Positions 13,307 to 15,902 of a DNA stretch of 15,902 bases are shown here, one piece after another. The notes under the pieces were generated by a model. That model searched no databases and was not told the origin of the DNA. It saw nothing but the letters and a program-made list of their open reading frames with translations. This stretch comes from JAYRWN01 sp041917975 (GTDB taxonomy: Bacteria; Bacteroidota; Bacteroidia; Chitinophagales; Saprospiraceae). The translations under genes were made by a program, and so were the position numbers. The DNA is taken from positions 1-15,902 of the forward strand of contig JAYRWN010000212.1 of NCBI GenBank assembly GCA_041917975.1, read 5' to 3'. Each line of letters starts with the position of its first letter. The stretch's first letter is position 1.

Positions 13307-14082
13307 ATGCCAATAAATCGCCTAAAGACTCCAGAATTATTCAGATTTCTCAATCTGATTGGATTTGTGCTCGTTCTCGGGATAAATTATTTAGCCAATA
13401 GCTTACCGCTGAACGGATATCAACCGGACAGATTTCGGATTTTTATCCCAATCTATTTGTGCCGGCGGGGCGTACGTTTGCTATCTGGGGAGTTATATAT
13501 TTGTTGATGGCCGGCTTTGTATTAATTCCCTTTTTTAGCAAAAAAGCGGACATCATTCAGCGGTTTGGCTGGTATTTCGCTTCAAGTTGCCTGGCCAACG
13601 CCGGATGGCTTTTTTGTTGGCATTACCGTTTCCTGGGTGGATCTTTGATTTGTATGTTGACCTTACTGATGGTGCTGACACAAATGTACAGGCGGTTAGG
13701 CCCGGTCAAATCTCCCGCCAAATGGCCTGAAAAAGTGTGGATTAATGGCTTAATCAGCATCTACCTGGCCTGGATTTGTGTAGCGACGATAGCTAATGTT
13801 ACCACAGTTCTGGTTCACACCGGATGGTCAGGATTGGGACTAGATCCCCTCATATGGACGATCGTCCTCATGTGTATCGCAACGGCCTTAGGTGGGTGGT
13901 TCGTCTGGCGTTACCAAGACTTGGCTTATGCCGGCGTAATGCTCTGGGCACTTTACGGCATTTATAGTAAACAAACTGAAGTAGGCGGCCCTCAACTGTT
14001 AGTTAACGTGTCTCAAGGTTTAATGATCCTATTAATCCTAAGTTCAATAGTGATCACTGTAAAAAAGCGTGGGTTCTCTTAA
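13307..14082 (+). pseudogene. Trp-rich TspO-like polytopic membrane protein, frame broken near 13421
   Basis: The gene reads as a Bacteroidota-type tryptophan-rich membrane protein (TspO/MBR-like), but in two frames. Frame A runs from the ATG at 13307 through LNLIGFVLVLGINYLANSLP (first helix) to LNGY. Frame B, open from 13402, supplies TGQISDFYPNLFVPAGRTFA and the rest to the stop at 14082. The two meet at 13418-13425 (tat ca acc gga): one missing nucleotide after TAT would join them into a single 258-aa protein of normal family length. Beyond the break, frame A gives RFRIFIPIYLCRR, which does not fit the family, and stops at 13507. Trp-rich helices follow in frame B: FAIWGVIYLL, NAGWLFCWHY, WINGLISIYLAWI, WTIVLMCIATALGGWFVW and LWALYGIY. 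There is no homopolymer at the junction, so programmed slippage is unlikely. Recent decay or a base-calling error are both possible. Family function is uncertain (tetrapyrrole/sensory roles are known for TspO proper). Confidence 0.7.
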
Positions 14083-14135
14083 ATCCAGTAGCGCTTTATT
14101 TTATCTTTATTTTTTTCTGAATAGTTATAAAGAGG

Positions 14136-15902
14136 GTGATAAAACGACTGGCAGTTTTATTGGGTTTCATCCTGTCCTCGGCATTGTCCCTTTACAGCGG
14201 TCATCTGGTGGCAGGAACGATGCATTACACGTGTGTGCGTAGAGAAGGTAATTCGATTACCTTGCGGGTCGTCTTAAGGGTCATCCGTGACTGCCGGATA
14301 GAAGACCCGATCGGATTTTTTGACTCATCGCCCCGCAGTTCAATTACCGGAACGGTGAGTATATATGCCGGTACCGAAACACGTCCGGCACAAACCATCA
14401 TCCTCTCCAATCCTGCCGTGACTCAGGTGTTTCCTGTTCCAACCTACACGTGCCTGGAACCTCCACGTGAATATTGTCTGGAGCTGGGGGAGTATAACAT
14501 GGATATAGTCTTACCAGTAATCAACGAGTCTTATTACATTATCTATCAGCGTTGTTGCCGGTCTCAAATTATCCAGAATATCACATCTCCTGAAGCAACC
14601 GGTGTTTCCTATTGGTTGGAAATAACTCCAGCCGGGCAAAGGGCCTGCAATTCCAGCCCACTCTTTCAGGGGTTTCCTCCTTTGACCACTTGTGTGGACC
14701 AACCCTTCCAGCATACCCTGGGTATTAACGACCCGGATCAGGATCAAATGCGCATTAAGGTATCTGCACCCTATAAAGGGGGTGGCCCTTCCAATCCTCC
14801 AAACATACCGAACGGCATCGCTCCTGATCCTGATGCTCCACCCCCTTACGATACGGTCCGTTATCTGAGTGGTTTCGCCAGTGACCATCCTTTTGGCATG
14901 CGTTCATCCCTTATTTTGCAGCAGCAAAGAATATTAAGTGGCTTCCCAGCTCAGCTGGGGACCTACCTGATCGGACTGAGTATAGAAGACTATCGTCAGG
15001 ATCAACTGCTCAGTCGCAGCAGTGTGGACATGCAAGTGAATGTGGTCAGTTGTGCCCCGCTAGTTCAAGCCAGTGTGGTGGGCCGGGCCAATCCTACGCG
15101 GGACACCTTCTTTATCGATCAATGTGGGGCTGGACCCCTCAGTATTGTCAACAACAGTACCCTAAAGGCAAATATTAAAAACTGGCACTGGCAATGGGAT
15201 ATCAACCAACAAGATCCCGGTATTTCCACCTGGAACGCCGATTTTAGCCATCTGCCGATTGGCACCTACTTTGGACGTTTGTCATTAAATGCCCTGGAAC
15301 TTTGTAAAGATACAGTGCATGTTCAGGTTAATGTTTTTCCGGAGGTTACAGCGGATTTTTTGCTGCCCTCCACCACCTGTGAACATACCTCTCTGCGATT
15401 TATCCCTGATATAAACCATACTTCCCCGTTACGATCTACTGTGTGGTCAGTAAGCCCTGGGGTTTTGCGCAAGGTAGCGGATACCTTTGTTTATTTATTT
15501 CCACGACCAGGTAATTACCAGGTTAATCTGGAGGTGACCGACCAAAATGGTTGCATAGCCCGGGCGAAGCATGATCTGCTCTACGCACCTTTAGACACAG
15601 CGGTACTGGACGCTGAAACTTCCCGAATGATTTGTTTGCCGGATACCGTGAATGTAAATCCGTTTGTTTTTTTAAATAGTGATCTCTATAAGTTTATCTG
15701 GGACTATGGCCTGGATACCAGCACGTTAATCAACCCAAGGGTCGTATTTGATCAACCAGGAGTATATGATTTAAAATATCAAATAACATCACCCACCGGA
15801 TGTGCCCTGAGCGGTACATTGCTGAACCATTTGCAAGCTTTTGAGAGACCTCAGATAGACCTTTCCGTCTCAGTACAAAGTCAACAGTCTTCACGAAACC
15901 TA
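14136..15902 (+). CDS. Large secreted PKD-type surface protein, likely T9SS/gliding-associated (3' end beyond window)
   Basis: A reading frame is open without a stop from the GTG at 14136 to the last base (589 complete codons), so the gene is cut by the window edge. An in-frame TGA at 14118-14120 limits the start, and no ATG lies between it and the signal peptide. GTG gives a clean one: IKRLAVLLGFILSSALSL. The following HLVAGTMHYTCVREGNSITLRVVLRVIRDC (24-53) matches the layout of the N-terminal domain found on many Bacteroidota proteins that end in a gliding-motility-type C-terminal domain. Three PKD/Ig-like modules follow, around 350-385 (WHWQWDINQQ...GTYFGRLSL), 437-475 (WSVSPGVLRK...GNYQVNLEVTDQNGC) and 519-556 (FIWDYGLDTS...PGVYDLKYQITSPTGC). 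Regularly spaced cysteines occur throughout. It is probably exported through the type IX system, but the sorting domain that would prove this is outside the window. Confidence 0.82.
   Translation, partial: MIKRLAVLLGFILSSALSLYSGHLVAGTMHYTCVRREGNSITLRVVLRVIRDCRIEDPIGFFDSSPRSSITGTVSIYAGTETRPAQTIILSNPAVTQVFPVPTYTCLEPPREYCLELGEYNMDIVLPVINESYYIIYQRCCRSQIIQNITSPEATGVSYWLEITPAGQRACNSSPLFQGFPPLTTCVDQPFQHTLGINDPDQDQMRIKVSAPYKGGGPSNPPNIPNGIAPDPDAPPPYDTVRYLSGFASDHPFGMRSSLILQQQRILSGFPAQLGTYLIGLSIEDYRQDQLLSRSSVDMQVNVVSCAPLVQASVVGRANPTRDTFFIDQCGAGPLSIVNNSTLKANIKNWHWQWDINQQDPGISTWNADFSHLPIGTYFGRLSLNALELCKDTVHVQVNVFPEVTADFLLPSTTCEHTSLRFIPDINHTSPLRSTVWSVSPGVLRKVADTFVYLFPRPGNYQVNLEVTDQNGCIARAKHDLLYAPLDTAVLDAETSRMICLPDTVNVNPFVFLNSDLYKFIWDYGLDTSTLINPRVVFDQPGVYDLKYQITSPTGCALSGTLLNHLQAFERPQIDLSVSVQSQQSSRNL

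Noticed and set aside
13307..13507. Independent 66-aa protein
   Set aside because: Its first ~39 residues are the N-terminus of the TspO-like family and the rest is out-of-frame readthrough, so it is part of the broken gene.
14511..14888. 125-codon minus-strand frame at the right end
   Set aside because: The plus strand here is open for 589 codons with PKD modules and a signal peptide; the minus frame is its shadow.

Overview
The window looks like chromosomal DNA of a Bacteroidota bacterium, probably of the Saprospiria/Chitinophagia kind. The evidence is: Bacteroidota -7 promoter elements (TAnnTTTG) at several gene starts; a YcbL-type MBL hydrolase; lipoprotein and outer-membrane cargo typical of the phylum; a secreted Asp-box propeller protein; and, at the right edge, the start of a large PKD-type surface protein of the sort exported by the type IX secretion system. 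This placement is inferred from gene content, not from a marker gene. I found no rRNA, tRNA, CRISPR array, transposase or phage gene.

Left part (1-4300). A small two-helix membrane protein (147-398) is followed by a DtxR/MntR-family metalloregulator on the minus strand (679-1335). Divergent from it is a tightly packed operon: a diheme MauG-like lipoprotein (1435-2634), a Rieske [2Fe-2S] lipoprotein (2636-3070, 1-bp gap) and an OprO/OprP-like outer-membrane porin (3067-4290, ATGA overlap). A 16-bp dyad with the TTAG...CTAA core of DtxR-family operators sits between the -33 and -7 elements of the operon promoter. The simplest reading is a metal-responsive envelope module: a porin to admit a substrate, plus two exported redox proteins that could oxidise or reduce it. 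This is the best candidate here for a poorly described system.

Middle part (4300-9930). This holds a secreted 164-aa orphan protein (4421-4915), a 332-bp gene-free stretch with two 25-nt near-identical direct repeats 105 bp apart, and an 872-aa secreted Asp-box propeller protein (5248-7866). On the minus strand are an AAA_14/DUF4143 ATPase (8015-9148), preceded by a 10-bp perfect inverted repeat, and a complete YcbL-like metallo-beta-lactamase-fold hydrolase (9283-9927).

Right part (9930-15902). Divergent from the hydrolase is a 1078-aa outer-membrane protein. It fuses a degenerate gluzincin-peptidase-like domain, a TolB-like propeller and a C-terminal barrel with Omp85-like features (RGF motif). 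A probable terminator follows. Next comes a Trp-rich TspO-like membrane protein gene whose reading frame is broken by an apparent 1-nt deletion near 13421. The window ends inside a GTG-started surface-protein gene, open for 589 codons to the last base.
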